This document shows positions 44,944-52,637 of a stretch of DNA of 53,956 nucleotides, in pieces (position 1 is the stretch's first letter; every line of letters begins with the position of its first letter). The notes under the pieces were generated by a model. The model did no database searches. It saw nothing but the letters and a program-made list of their open reading frames with translations, and was not told the DNA's origin. The DNA comes from Chryseobacterium sp. (GTDB taxonomy: Bacteria > Bacteroidota > Bacteroidia > Flavobacteriales > Weeksellaceae): contig JAITMC010000045.1 in the NCBI GenBank assembly GCA_031277615.1, positions 1 through 53,956 of the forward strand, written 5' to 3'. A program made the position numbers and the translations under genes.

Positions 44944-45543
44944 TTAACTTTTGGTTTCTTCCTGTCCGTTCCCCATGATATCAGGATTCCAGTTGGCCTG
45001 AATTTTCGGAACAATATCATTTTTCACGTAATAATCCTGAATTTCCTGCATGATCTCTGCAAAAGGAACGGAGGCAATCCTTTCATAAGGAATAGTATAG
45101 CCCAGATAGACGATTTTTCTTTTAAAATCACCCGCTGCCAGAACAATGGGAACTTTTGCAGCCAAAGCCATATGATAAAACCCTTTTCTCCATTTCGGAA
45201 CCCAGCTCCGGGTGCCTTCAGGAGTGATCACAAGGCTGAAATCTTCTTTTTCAAACTGTCTGGCTACAAAGTTAACGAGGTCGTTTTTCTGGCTTCTGTC
45301 GATCCCGATTCCACCTAGTCCTTTTACAACACTTCCGTACCAGGCTTTGGTGTGGGCATCTTTAATGATAATCTTCAACGGTTTTTCCAGAGACCAATAG
45401 GCAAGATTTCCCAGCAGGTATTCCATATTGTGGGTGTGGGGAGCTACAACAAGGATACAGCGGTTCAGACTTTTAGCATCGCCCTGAAGAACGACTTTCC
45501 AGCCTAGGATCTTAAGCATTAATTTACCTATCAGTTTTTTCAT
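44944..45543 (-). CDS. PlsC-like lysophospholipid acyltransferase with HX4E
   Basis: A 199-residue 1-acylglycerol-3-phosphate acyltransferase family protein, probably peripheral on the inner membrane. The first catalytic block reads APHTHNMEYLLG, so the expected His-X4-Asp is His-X4-Glu. The second block GLGGIGIDRSQ is near 92, and the third is TPEGTRSWVPKWRKGFYHMA (PEGTR). Length is near the small-family form. A strong terminator for an upstream micropeptide ORF ends 17 bp before this ATG, so expression needs read-through or a promoter buried in that hairpin. The substrate is not known. Confidence 0.82.
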   Translation of the reverse strand: MKKLIGKLMLKILGWKVVLQGDAKSLNRCILVVAPHTHNMEYLLGNLAYWSLEKPLKIIIKDAHTKAWYGSVVKGLGGIGIDRSQKNDLVNFVARQFEKEDFSLVITPEGTRSWVPKWRKGFYHMALAAKVPIVLAAGDFKRKIVYLGYTIPYERIASVPFAEIMQEIQDYYVKNDIVPKIQANWNPDIMGNGQEETKS

Positions 45544-45559
45544 ATATCGTTAGATTAAA

Positions 45560-45592
45560 AGCAAAAAAGTATAACCAAAGTGGTTATACTTT
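45560..45592 (-). terminator. Intrinsic terminator of the micropeptide unit
   Basis: Read on the minus strand, AAAGTATAACC (45592-45582), a five-base loop, and GGTTATACTTT (45576-45566) make a perfect 11-bp stem followed by three more T. It lies 27 bp past the stop of the 20-codon ORF and 17 bp before the acyltransferase start. Confidence 0.85.
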
Positions 45593-45618
45593 ACAAATAT
45601 ATTGAAATATTATCGCTC

Positions 45619-45681
45619 TTAAAACAAACCGCTGATGAAATCTACGATTTTTATTACAATTTCTAGTGCAACTTGTACCAT
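45619..45681 (-). CDS. Candidate 20-residue amphipathic micropeptide
   Basis: An ATG-to-TAA ORF encodes MVQVALEIVIKIVDFISGLF, exactly 20 residues. Charges E7, K11 and D14 fall about four and three residues apart, so on a helix they line one face while Val, Ile, Leu and Phe cover the rest, as in small membrane-active or membrane-associated peptides. It lies in an isolated unit: promoter-like boxes upstream (45728-45758) and a strong terminator downstream (45560-45592). I do not recognise a family. It may be a real micropeptide, a leader peptide for the acyltransferase gene just downstream, or a chance ORF inside a small RNA. Confidence 0.5.
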   Translation of the reverse strand: MVQVALEIVIKIVDFISGLF

Positions 45682-45727
45682 GGTTAGGGTATTTTTTTAT
45701 TGATTTGGATCATGAATTTTAACTACA

Positions 45728-45758
45728 CGAAGGTATAACTTTTTTTTAACATACCGAA
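45728..45758 (-). promoter_or_regulatory. Promoter of the micropeptide unit
   Basis: On the minus strand TTCG (45758-45755), a 19-base spacer, then TACCTTCG (45735-45728) matches TTTG-N19-TAnnTTTG with one changed base in each box. Transcription would begin near 45722, giving a 5' leader of about 40 bases before the 20-codon ORF and a transcript near 160 nt. Confidence 0.48.
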
Positions 45759-45787
45759 CTAAATATTCATCTTTTTTTGAATTTTCT

Positions 45788-45846
45788 GAGAGAAGAAGAG
45801 TGTGAATTTCAAACGGTTGCCTTCCATTCACACCTTCTGCACTCTC
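45788..45846. repeat. Long imperfect hairpin between pspC and the micropeptide unit
   Basis: AGAAGAGTGTGAAT (45794-45807) pairs with ATTCACACCTTCT (45826-45838) with one bulged A, and GAGAG (45788-45792) pairs with CTCTC (45842-45846), giving about 18 paired bases around an 18-base loop. There is no T run on either strand, so it looks more like a REP-type or mRNA-stabilising structure for pspC than a terminator. Confidence 0.6.
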
Positions 45847-45856
45847 TGAAGTTTAA

Positions 45857-47575
45857 TTATTTAGTTTGTATGGAAATTTCATTTTTTCCGTCTTTGATCT
45901 TGATGTCTACATCTTTATTTGATTTTTTGATATTGGACACTGCGGAATCAATTACTTTCTTTGCCTGGTTGTTCGGAACTTTTTTACCGTTTACAATGAT
46001 GCTGTCTTTGTCATCAGAGTTGTATTCGATACTGGAACCGTTTACCGTGATTTTATTCTTTTCGATTCTGATTTTTCCGTGCTCATCTTTGTCCTGATCA
46101 TCATCATTAAGGCCGTCTCCGTTAAGATCTCCGTCAAAATCAATTCTGTCATTCTTTACAGGGATTACCACAGCTTTCTGAGGGATTACCAGTTCGTAGT
46201 TCACTCTGTAGTTTCTGAATCGGTGATCATAAGGATACTTGATATAGTTAGGAAGGATCACCTTATTATCCGCCACTTCCACAGGTACCGTCACCTGAAC
46301 CGGAACGTTATAACCGTTTCCTTCTTTTTTAATGATCAGGTATGGAGTTTTGATATCCGGCTTTCTGGTTACTTCCACAAAAATATAATCTTCTTCATAT
46401 ACCGTTCTTTTATCAGAGTAAATATCATCATCATAGGCTTTGAAGCTTTGAGGGATGTTTACCTGTTTTACATCTACATATAAAGTATCTGAAGTGGTAT
46501 TGATGGCAATATTTTCTGTGTCTTCCTTGCTTCCTTTGTAGATCAGGTTTTTCTTGGCCATGCTTACTCCAAAATAAGCTCCCAGTCCCAGAAGTAACAG
46601 GAATATACCTCCCAATACCCATCCGATATTTCTCAACTTGGTTTTCGGAGAGAAGATCTTGATGCTTAATAAGCTGAAGATAATAGCCGGAATTAAACTT
46701 CCCAATACCATAATGGCAACCAGAATTTTATCAAGTCCGTTTTCACCCATATAAAACTCCATCTTATTGGCTCCAGGGAAATCAGCACCGGTTCCGAAAA
46801 GTCCGAAGACCACGAAGACTCCTATGATGCTGCTTACCGCCATCAGGACGAAGATTCCTCCTACGATGTATTTCAGGACATTCCAGATTCCGCTTCCGGC
46901 ATTGTTGATGTAAGGTTTGGTTTCGTTGTACATTTCTCCGACCCTCTGAGTAGACTCATTGGCAAACTGTACCAATTTATTAGACTCATTCTTAAGATTG
47001 TCGAAGTTCATAGGCTTTCCCTTCATTTTCAGGAAATCTGCTGCGGTTTCAGCTTTTGGAAGTACGATCCAAAGGATTACATAAAGAAGTCCAATCAGTG
47101 AAGAAGAAATGGCTGCGGTGAAGATTCCCAGAACGAAGATTCCTAACCAGATGGCTCTCATTGCTGTAATATCCATCCCTACATAGTGGGCAAGACCAGC
47201 GCAGACTCCGGCAATCTTCTGTCTTTCAGGATCACGGAACAGCTGTTTTTTATCAGTATAATCAGCTCCTGACTGAGTTGTTTTTCTGGTGTTTTTTTCA
47301 GAGTAATAAGCCTCTTCCTGCTCTTCGATTTTCTCCGGGCTTCCGATCTGTGCGATAACCTTTTCTACATCGGTATCATTGATCACTTCACGTTTTCCGA
47401 GAGAATCTCTGAAAATTTCTACCATTCTTATTTCTATGTCATGCATTACCTCATCCGCTTCAGAAGCATCCAGAGAGCTTCTCAGTGCATTCAGGTAGTC
47501 GCTGAGCTTTATATATGCGTGTTCTTCAATCGTAAAAGAAAAACCTGCGAGTCCTATTGAGAGTGTCTTGTTCAT
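45857..47575 (-). CDS. PspC domain membrane protein
   Basis: A 572-residue envelope-stress-type protein. An N-terminal helical part (MHDIEIRMVEIFRDSLGK, near 44-61) is followed by the PspC domain (about 108-175) with FRDPERQKIAGVCAGLAHYVGMD in parts and helices TAMRAIWLGIFVLGIF and LIGLLYVILWIVLP. Three further membrane segments lie near 232-350. A periplasmic or cytoplasmic C-terminal beta region with DFDGDLNGDGLNDDDQDKDEHG (in parts) ends the protein; the Asp-rich run looks calcium-binding. It is 11 bp downstream of padR and cotranscribed. PspC-like domains sense membrane stress in the phage-shock system, but no PspA is here. Confidence 0.83.
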   Translation of the reverse strand: MNKTLSIGLAGFSFTIEEHAYIKLSDYLNALRSSLDASEADEVMHDIEIRMVEIFRDSLGKREVINDTDVEKVIAQIGSPEKIEEQEEAYYSEKNTRKTTQSGADYTDKKQLFRDPERQKIAGVCAGLAHYVGMDITAMRAIWLGIFVLGIFTAAISSSLIGLLYVILWIVLPKAETAADFLKMKGKPMNFDNLKNESNKLVQFANESTQRVGEMYNETKPYINNAGSGIWNVLKYIVGGIFVLMAVSSIIGVFVVFGLFGTGADFPGANKMEFYMGENGLDKILVAIMVLGSLIPAIIFSLLSIKIFSPKTKLRNIGWVLGGIFLLLLGLGAYFGVSMAKKNLIYKGSKEDTENIAINTTSDTLYVDVKQVNIPQSFKAYDDDIYSDKRTVYEEDYIFVEVTRKPDIKTPYLIIKKEGNGYNVPVQVTVPVEVADNKVILPNYIKYPYDHRFRNYRVNYELVIPQKAVVIPVKNDRIDFDGDLNGDGLNDDDQDKDEHGKIRIEKNKITVNGSSIEYNSDDKDSIIVNGKKVPNNQAKKVIDSAVSNIKKSNKDVDIKIKDGKNEISIQTK

Positions 47576-47586
47576 AGCTTTGTTTT

Positions 47587-47916
47587 TTAATTTTTTTGTG
47601 TGATTTGGTTCACTGACGCTGTCAGCTCATTCCAGGTATTTTGAAGTTCATCCAGGAAAAGTTTTCCTTTTTCAGTGATCTGATAATATTTTCTGGGTGG
47701 TCCTCCTGTAGATTCTTCCCATCTGTAGGATAAGAACTCACCATTTTTAAGTCTTGTAAGGAGAGGGTAGAGGGTTCCTTCTACTACATCCAGTTTTCCT
47801 TTTTTCAGTTCATCGATTAGGTCGGAAACATACATTTCACGATGATTGATGAGACTTAAAATACAGAATTCCAGAATTCCTTTTCGCATCTGCGCTTTGG
47901 TATTTTCAGTATTCAT
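47587..47916 (-). CDS. PadR family transcriptional regulator
   Basis: A 109-residue winged helix-turn-helix regulator, short form. It begins with the family pattern MRKGILEFCILSLINHREMYVSDLIDELKK (in parts), and has the wing VVEGTLYPLLTRLKNGEFLSYRWEES followed by GGPPRKYYQITEKGK. These match PadR proteins (PF03400), which repress operons in response to small ligands or membrane-active drugs. It is the first gene of the padR-pspC operon. A palindrome over its promoter suggests it represses itself and pspC. Confidence 0.92.
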   Translation of the reverse strand: MNTENTKAQMRKGILEFCILSLINHREMYVSDLIDELKKGKLDVVEGTLYPLLTRLKNGEFLSYRWEESTGGPPRKYYQITEKGKLFLDELQNTWNELTASVNQITQKN

Positions 47917-47984
47917 CTTTAATAAGTTTTGTTAATTAGTTATCATATCAGAATAAAAACCTAGCTAGATGAGTCTATTCTGAT

Positions 47985-48025
47985 TTTACATTACAAAGAT
48001 ATGTAAATAAAATGGTATTATGCAA
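47985..48025 (-). promoter_or_regulatory. padR-pspC promoter overlapped by a palindrome
   Basis: On the minus strand TTG (48025-48023), a 21-base spacer, and TATCTTTG (48001-47994) match the Bacteroidota promoter consensus. Overlapping the -7 box is a perfect inverted repeat, TTTACAT (47985-47991), nine bases, ATGTAAA (48001-48007). PadR operators are often ATGT/ACAT palindromes, so this is a likely autoregulatory site, although the half-sites here point in the reverse order. Confidence 0.55.
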
Positions 48026-48163
48026 TACAAAGTAGTGAAATTTTTAAAATAAAATATTTAAACATCTGTAAATCAATAAAATAAATTTCATTTCAAAATT
48101 TTGCCAGAATAAAAAAGGGTGAAAATAAGGTTTAAAAGTGATCAGAAATCACATTAGTATTTG

Positions 48164-48171
48164 TATTTTTG
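48164..48171 (+). promoter_or_regulatory. -7 box of the XAC2610-like gene
   Basis: TATTTTTG matches TAnnTTTG, 29 bp before the ATG at 48201. No convincing -33 TTG is present. Confidence 0.4.
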
Positions 48172-48200
48172 TGTAAAACTTAATTAAATACCTTATCCAA

Positions 48201-48875
48201 ATGACTCATATTTCTTTTATGTTCCGTTTATTATCGCCTTTGGTATTGCTGGGGCCATTGTGTTTCGGACAATACCAATTTGCCATCAACGATGCTTCAG
48301 AAAAATACAATGCCGAAATAACGGTGGAAGAATGTACGAATGATGGCTGCAGAGGAAAAGGATCCGTAGTTTTATTTGATAAAAGCGGGAATAAAAAACA
48401 GACTTTCCTGTCACCGGATCTTGTATTTTATTTTAAAAAGGATTTTAAACCTTCAAAAGAAATCATGACGGTTACCCAGGATATGTTTCGGGATGAACCA
48501 TTATATTTTGATGATTTTAATTTTGACGGTACTCAGGATGTATCGGTGAGAAACGGCAACGGCGGAAATTACGGAAGTGCTTCCTATGATATATATGTCT
48601 TTAACTCCACCAAAATGCAGTTTGTGCCAAGTGCAGAACTCACAGAACTGGCCAGCGGATATCAGGGAATGTTTGGGATTGATGAAAAAAATAAAAGGCT
48701 GACTACCTTTGCCAGATCGGGGCAGACCTATTATACCAATACCTATGAAGTCGTGCCGGGTAAAGGGGTCGTACTGGTATCTGAAAAGATTGAAGATCAT
48801 ACTACAGAAAGGGCAAAGATCATCATAAAAAAGAAAGTGAATAATAAATGGGTAGTGAAAAAGACTACCGAGTAA
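48201..48875 (+). CDS. XAC2610-like secreted hypothetical protein
   Basis: A 224-residue protein with a signal peptide (MFRLLSPLVLLGPLCFGQ after a short start, cleavage near residue 24). It contains a repeat-like FDDFNFDGTQDVSVRNGNGGNYGSASYDIYVF (in parts, near 110-138), an FG-GAP or calcium-loop pattern seen in XAC2610-related proteins. The rest is beta-rich and ends in a basic tail. The function is unknown. It is probably cotranscribed with the HD gene, 14 bp downstream. Confidence 0.65.
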   Translation: MTHISFMFRLLSPLVLLGPLCFGQYQFAINDASEKYNAEITVEECTNDGCRGKGSVVLFDKSGNKKQTFLSPDLVFYFKKDFKPSKEIMTVTQDMFRDEPLYFDDFNFDGTQDVSVRNGNGGNYGSASYDIYVFNSTKMQFVPSAELTELASGYQGMFGIDEKNKRLTTFARSGQTYYTNTYEVVPGKGVVLVSEKIEDHTTERAKIIIKKKVNNKWVVKKTTE

Positions 48876-48889
48876 AATGATAAAGTAAG

Positions 48890-49480
48890 ATGAAAATACA
48901 GAAGGAGATTGATTTTATCCTGGCAGTTGATGCCTTGAAAAACGTACAGAGAAGAAATTATAACGCCGATGATTCCAGAAGAGAAAATACAGCCGAACAT
49001 TCATGGCAGATTATTATCCTGGCTCAGATCCTGTATCCTTATGCGAAGAACCGCGCAGATATTGATCTGTTGAGAGTGATCAGAATGTTATCCATCCATG
49101 ATCTGGTGGAAATTGAAGCAGGAGATACTTTTCTGTTTGATGAACAGGCCATGGTTGGCAAATTTGAAAGAGAAAAAATATCCGCTCAAAAGATTTTTGG
49201 TATTCTGGATGAACCGTTGAGAACCGAATTCTTCAATCTATGGCTTGAATTTGAAGAGGAGAAGACGCCTGATGCCATATTTGCCTGCTCCATCGACCGG
49301 ATTATGCCGTTTATTTTAAATTCCCATACTTCGGGGAAAAGCTGGACGGAAGCCGGCGTTACCGAAAGACAGATCCGAAATATGCTGGAAGAAGCCATTA
49401 CCAGAGCGTCGGATGAAATGGGGGAGGCTTTTGAATTATTACTCACCCAAAGTCTGGAAACTGAGAAAGTTTTAAAATAA
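48890..49480 (+). CDS. HD domain hydrolase, YfbR-like
   Basis: A 196-residue HD-superfamily phosphohydrolase (PF13023 type). The metal-binding His and His-Asp are seen in NTAEHSWQIIILA (near 32) and MLSIHDLVEIEAGDT (near 68), and the distal Asp in CSIDRIMPF (near 140). Length and motifs resemble the 5'-deoxynucleotidase YfbR and related hydrolases, so a nucleotide phosphatase is the likely role. A terminator follows 20 bp past the stop. Confidence 0.85.
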   Translation: MKIQKEIDFILAVDALKNVQRRNYNADDSRRENTAEHSWQIIILAQILYPYAKNRADIDLLRVIRMLSIHDLVEIEAGDTFLFDEQAMVGKFEREKISAQKIFGILDEPLRTEFFNLWLEFEEEKTPDAIFACSIDRIMPFILNSHTSGKSWTEAGVTERQIRNMLEEAITRASDEMGEAFELLLTQSLETEKVLK

Positions 49481-49500
49481 TCTATTTTTATACCATGAGA

Positions 49501-49531
49501 CACTGCCCAGGATATTGAGCAGTGTTTTTTT
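49501..49531 (+). terminator. Intrinsic terminator after the HD gene
   Basis: CACTGC (49501-49506) pairs with GCAGTG (49519-49524), followed by seven T. It is oriented for the plus strand. Confidence 0.8.
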
Positions 49532-49659
49532 ATGGAATCAGGTTTTGTGAACAATCTGAGAAAATTTATTTTATATTGTTATTTTGGTGAATTATTTTAA
49601 TTTTAATTGATTGATAGTATTAATATTTGTATATTTATTTGAAATATTAAAATATTATT

Positions 49660-50562
49660 ATGAGAAAAAAATTACTATTTATTGGCTTGTTAACGGCAGG
49701 CCTTTCTTATTCACAGGTAACCATCGGTTCAGGAACAAGGGTGGATTCCAATGTTGGTTTATCATCACCCATATCGATCTATTATGCATACAGCTTGTCT
49801 CAACAGCTCTATCTGGCCAGTGAAATAGGAGGTCCGATGACGATCCAGCAGCTGAAATTTTACACTAAAAATGCTCCGCCGTCATTAGATAATACCGGAC
49901 AAATAGACGTCTGGATCGGCCATACCGCTTTAAACGGGTTTCAGAATACGGTAAGTCCTACCGGAGCAGGATGGATTCCTGTAGCACAGCAGCAGCAATC
50001 CCTTACAAGCGGAAGCGTATCCATTAGTGGAAATGAAATAACGCTGGTTTTAGATACCCCTTTTTCTTACAATGGTACGGATAATCTTGTGATTACGGTT
50101 GATGAAAACCAGTCCGGAGATGACGGATCTGCTTATCCTTTCTACCAGACGACTGATTATACGGAAGATGTAACCCTCATCAACAGAAGTGATGACGCAA
50201 ATCCTGATCCAGCCAATCCGCCGATGAACTATACTGGGCCTTCTTCTACCCTTACCACGGTGGTGCAGTCTAAAAAGTATAAACCCATTCTTACACTCAT
50301 TGGTCATAATTTAGGCGTTACAGAAGTAAAAACAATTGGCGATGCAGAAGTTTCCCCTAATCCGGCTTCAGACTTTGTTATTATTACAAGTAAGCGTTCT
50401 GTAAACTCTGTAGATATAGTAGATACCAACGGAAGAAGAATGAACACCCCAGAATTAATGGACTATAAAATAGATGTGAGCAATCTTGCTTCCGGAATTT
50501 ATTTCCTGAAAATCAATTTTAGTGACGGATTGAGTACCACTAAAAAAATAATCAAAAAATAA
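49660..50562 (+). CDS. Secreted hypothetical protein with T9SS type A sorting domain
   Basis: A 300-residue precursor with a signal peptide (MRKKLLFIGLLTAGLSYSQ), a single beta domain (about 22-215), and a type A sorting domain starting SPNPASDF near 229 and ending TTKKIIKK. The beta domain matches the first domain of the protein at 29598: both have (V/L)(D/Y)(V/L)W/LGHT, a W(I/V)P(V/L)AQ motif, and TDNLVI/VT repeats. The function is unknown. It appears monocistronic, with a hairpin after the stop. Confidence 0.83.
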   Translation: MRKKLLFIGLLTAGLSYSQVTIGSGTRVDSNVGLSSPISIYYAYSLSQQLYLASEIGGPMTIQQLKFYTKNAPPSLDNTGQIDVWIGHTALNGFQNTVSPTGAGWIPVAQQQQSLTSGSVSISGNEITLVLDTPFSYNGTDNLVITVDENQSGDDGSAYPFYQTTDYTEDVTLINRSDDANPDPANPPMNYTGPSSTLTTVVQSKKYKPILTLIGHNLGVTEVKTIGDAEVSPNPASDFVIITSKRSVNSVDIVDTNGRRMNTPELMDYKIDVSNLASGIYFLKINFSDGLSTTKKIIKK

Positions 50563-50593
50563 CTGAAGTTATTTTGAATGGTTATTCAAATAC

Positions 50594-50631
50594 ATAAGAA
50601 TTCGCCTCAAAGCCTATGGGCGGATTCTTAT
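50594..50631 (+). terminator. Hairpin after the T9SS protein gene
   Basis: ATAAGAATTCGCC (50594-50606) pairs over 13 bp, one wobble, with GGCGGATTCTTAT (50619-50631). The T run after it is weak, so it may terminate or only protect the transcript. Confidence 0.55.
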
Positions 50632-50682
50632 ATGTTAATTTAAATCAGCAATTTTTTAATTTTTTTCTTTACTATAAGAACC

Positions 50683-51173
50683 TGTTTAAGTTTTACTTGA
50701 AAAAAATGTATATATGATTATCAATCCTTTAGTTTTTTTTAGATTCATCAAACCTTGAATTTGGATTAAAAAAGTTCCCACAGATCTCTCAGATCACACG
50801 AATCCTGATGGGATGCCTGTTCTTTGGGTAGCTGTAACGATCTTTGTTGCTCCATTGATGTTCTTTATGAATAAAGGAATTTTTGAAGCAATCACACTGA
50901 ATTTTAAAGCACTCGGGATATATTTTTTGCTCGCTGATTGGGCAGATCTCGCAGATTTTACAGATGTGGCTGATGACGCTTTATGCTTACCCACACGCTT
51001 CGGCAAATCAACGAAGTTAATTCTATCCTTTGCTCTCTGAAAATAGGCATAATGAAGCTAAATCCTTTGCGTGGTACAAAAACATCATCAGTACGGTATC
51101 TTTATTCTTGAAGAATATGATTGAGATAAAAATTTGAATGTTCTACAAAAAATTAAATTTAGAAACTTAAACA
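50683..51173. repeat. MITE-like dispersed repeat, copy 2 (long form)
   Basis: A 491-bp element with the same perfect 11-bp terminal inverted repeats as copy 1: TGTTTAAGTTT (50683-50693) and AAACTTAAACA (51163-51173). Both ends and parts of the interior match 20678-20986, but this copy has about 180 bp more, rich in CAGAT words (CTCGCTGATTGGGCAGATCT and GCAGATTTTACAGATGTGGC). The accidental frame at 50813 runs along these words. Together with 40076-40346 it defines a repeat family in this genome. Confidence 0.8.
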
Positions 51174-51341
51174 AGCTCATAGTTTTTTTAACCTTCCATA
51201 GCTGAATATAAACCTGAACGATAGAGTTTGATTTTTAGCATTTTTTAAAAAACCTTGAGCTAACTTGCAAAAAATCAACATTTTCAATTTTCATATTTAA
51301 TTTTTTTTCTAAATTTGGTTAGGAACCTCCAAAAACACTAA

Positions 51342-51828
51342 ATGGTACAAAATATAATTACAGAACAATTTACAAAATTAAAAATTCCTAAACTCCTCAA
51401 CCTCGAAGAAATTGGGGAAGAATATGCCATGTCGGTTCAAGAAATAGTAAATTTTCATAACAAACATTGCAGATTGCAGGATTTGTTGACAGTGAATATT
51501 CCTAAATATGTGGAATACCTCTATTTACCAACGGAAAGATACAGAATAAGACAGGCTGAGTTATTACAATCCCCAAGGCTTTTTTTGTTTTGTGGAACGC
51601 AGATATCATTACAAAGCTGACCATACTCCTTACTATGAAGACAAAATTGCTTTTACAGGATTGATGGGGGAATATGAATATAGTGTGAAAGAGAAAGGAG
51701 AAAGAAATGGAAGGACCGAAGAAAAAATAGTCAAAGAAAAAAAGCCTACCCAATTTATGCTTATGGAGCCTTGTCAAATAATATTTAATTCTTCCGAAAT
51801 GACCAAGAATCCATCAGATGATAAATAA
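51342..51828 (+). pseudogene. Frameshifted LysM-like protein remnant
   Basis: An ORF of 92 residues (51342-51620) begins MVQNIITEQFTKLKIPKLL and has a LysM-like core, EEIGEEYAMSVQEIVNFHNKHC, followed by NIPKYVEYLYLPTERY. A second ORF (51592-51828) in another frame continues with RRYHYKADHTPYYEDKIAF and LMGEYEYSVKEKG. The change lies near a T-rich run at about 51580-51590. The two parts look like one gene broken by a frameshift and truncated. LysM-like leader domains of this kind occur in Bacteroidota effector and tail-associated proteins; that link is inference. Confidence 0.5.
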
Positions 51829-51899
51829 TTAGTATATGAAAAAATAATAAGAGAATTTTTCTATTATTCGCAATTAAATGAATATTTAAAGTCATTAAA

Positions 51900-52528
51900 A
51901 TGCATATAAATACAAGAAAAAATGAAATTTTCAAATCTCTTTTAATAAGTTTTAGCTTTCTGCTTGTACTTTCTTGTCAAAAAAAGATAGAAGATTCTGT
52001 ATTATATAAACTGTTTAACCCGAAATATACTCATGATACTATTAGTACCGTAAATATGCCTGATAATTTGGTTCTTATAGATAGTTTATATGAAGAATTA
52101 GAAAAAAATGATGTAGAGGTAACCTCATATATAACTGATAAATCAAAAGATGAATATAACTTTATTTTTGATTGTGTGAATCTCGTTCAATATCATATTA
52201 ATATGAAAGGGATGCGGACTTATTCTATTAAAGCAAAATCAAAAAGAATCAAGTATAATAGGAGAACAAAAATGGATCGAAGTAATAAAACTTTTTCAAG
52301 CTATTATTACAACTTTCACATTCGTATTTATGAATTTGAAAATGATGAAATTGCCCAAAAACAATTTGAAATTTTAGATAAGGCTTCCAGGTCTGGAGAG
52401 GGATTTTGTAATCGTAGTTTTAATATTCAGTTAGTTTGAAAAAGAATGAAATATTTGAGTTTGAAACAATGGATGACAAGTCAAGAGATTTCATGAATAA
52501 TTACGTAAGATTTATTGAGAAGCAATAA
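51900..52528 (+). pseudogene. Lipoprotein gene with late frameshift
   Basis: The first frame gives a 179-residue lipoprotein (51900-52439) with lipobox LLVLSCQKK near residue 27, then KYTHDTISTVNMPDNLVLIDSLYEELEKND and an aromatic, Lys-rich domain. It stops at IQLV. In another frame the sequence goes on as LKKNEIFEFETMDDKSRDFM and NNYVRFIEKQ to a stop at 52526-52528, which reads as a natural C-terminus. So one base seems lost near AGTTTGAAAAAG (about 52433-52444). I do not know the family; position suggests an immunity-type lipoprotein. Confidence 0.5.
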
Positions 52529-52529
52529 A

Positions 52530-52577
52530 ATGATTAACAGATATTTAGCAATACAAGGTTTTATGATGTGGAAGTAA
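52530..52577 (+). pseudogene. Detached C-terminal tail, duplicate of the 53628 end
   Basis: A 15-codon frame ends LAIQGFMMWK. Its last 30 bases (52548-52577) match 53599-53628 at 27 of 30 positions, the end of the next broken gene (LATQSFMMWK). It looks like the tail of a lost paralog, leaving only its 3' end. Confidence 0.5.
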
Positions 52578-52637
52578 TGTACTACTGTGTTGTGGCATAT
52601 TATTTTGGATCAATACTTAAAAAAAGCAATTTATAAT

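Noticed and set aside
50813-51040. 75-codon ORF with ADWADLADFTDVADD
   Set aside because: It lies wholly inside the repeat at 50683-51173, and its Ala-Asp pattern comes from CAGAT-type repeats.
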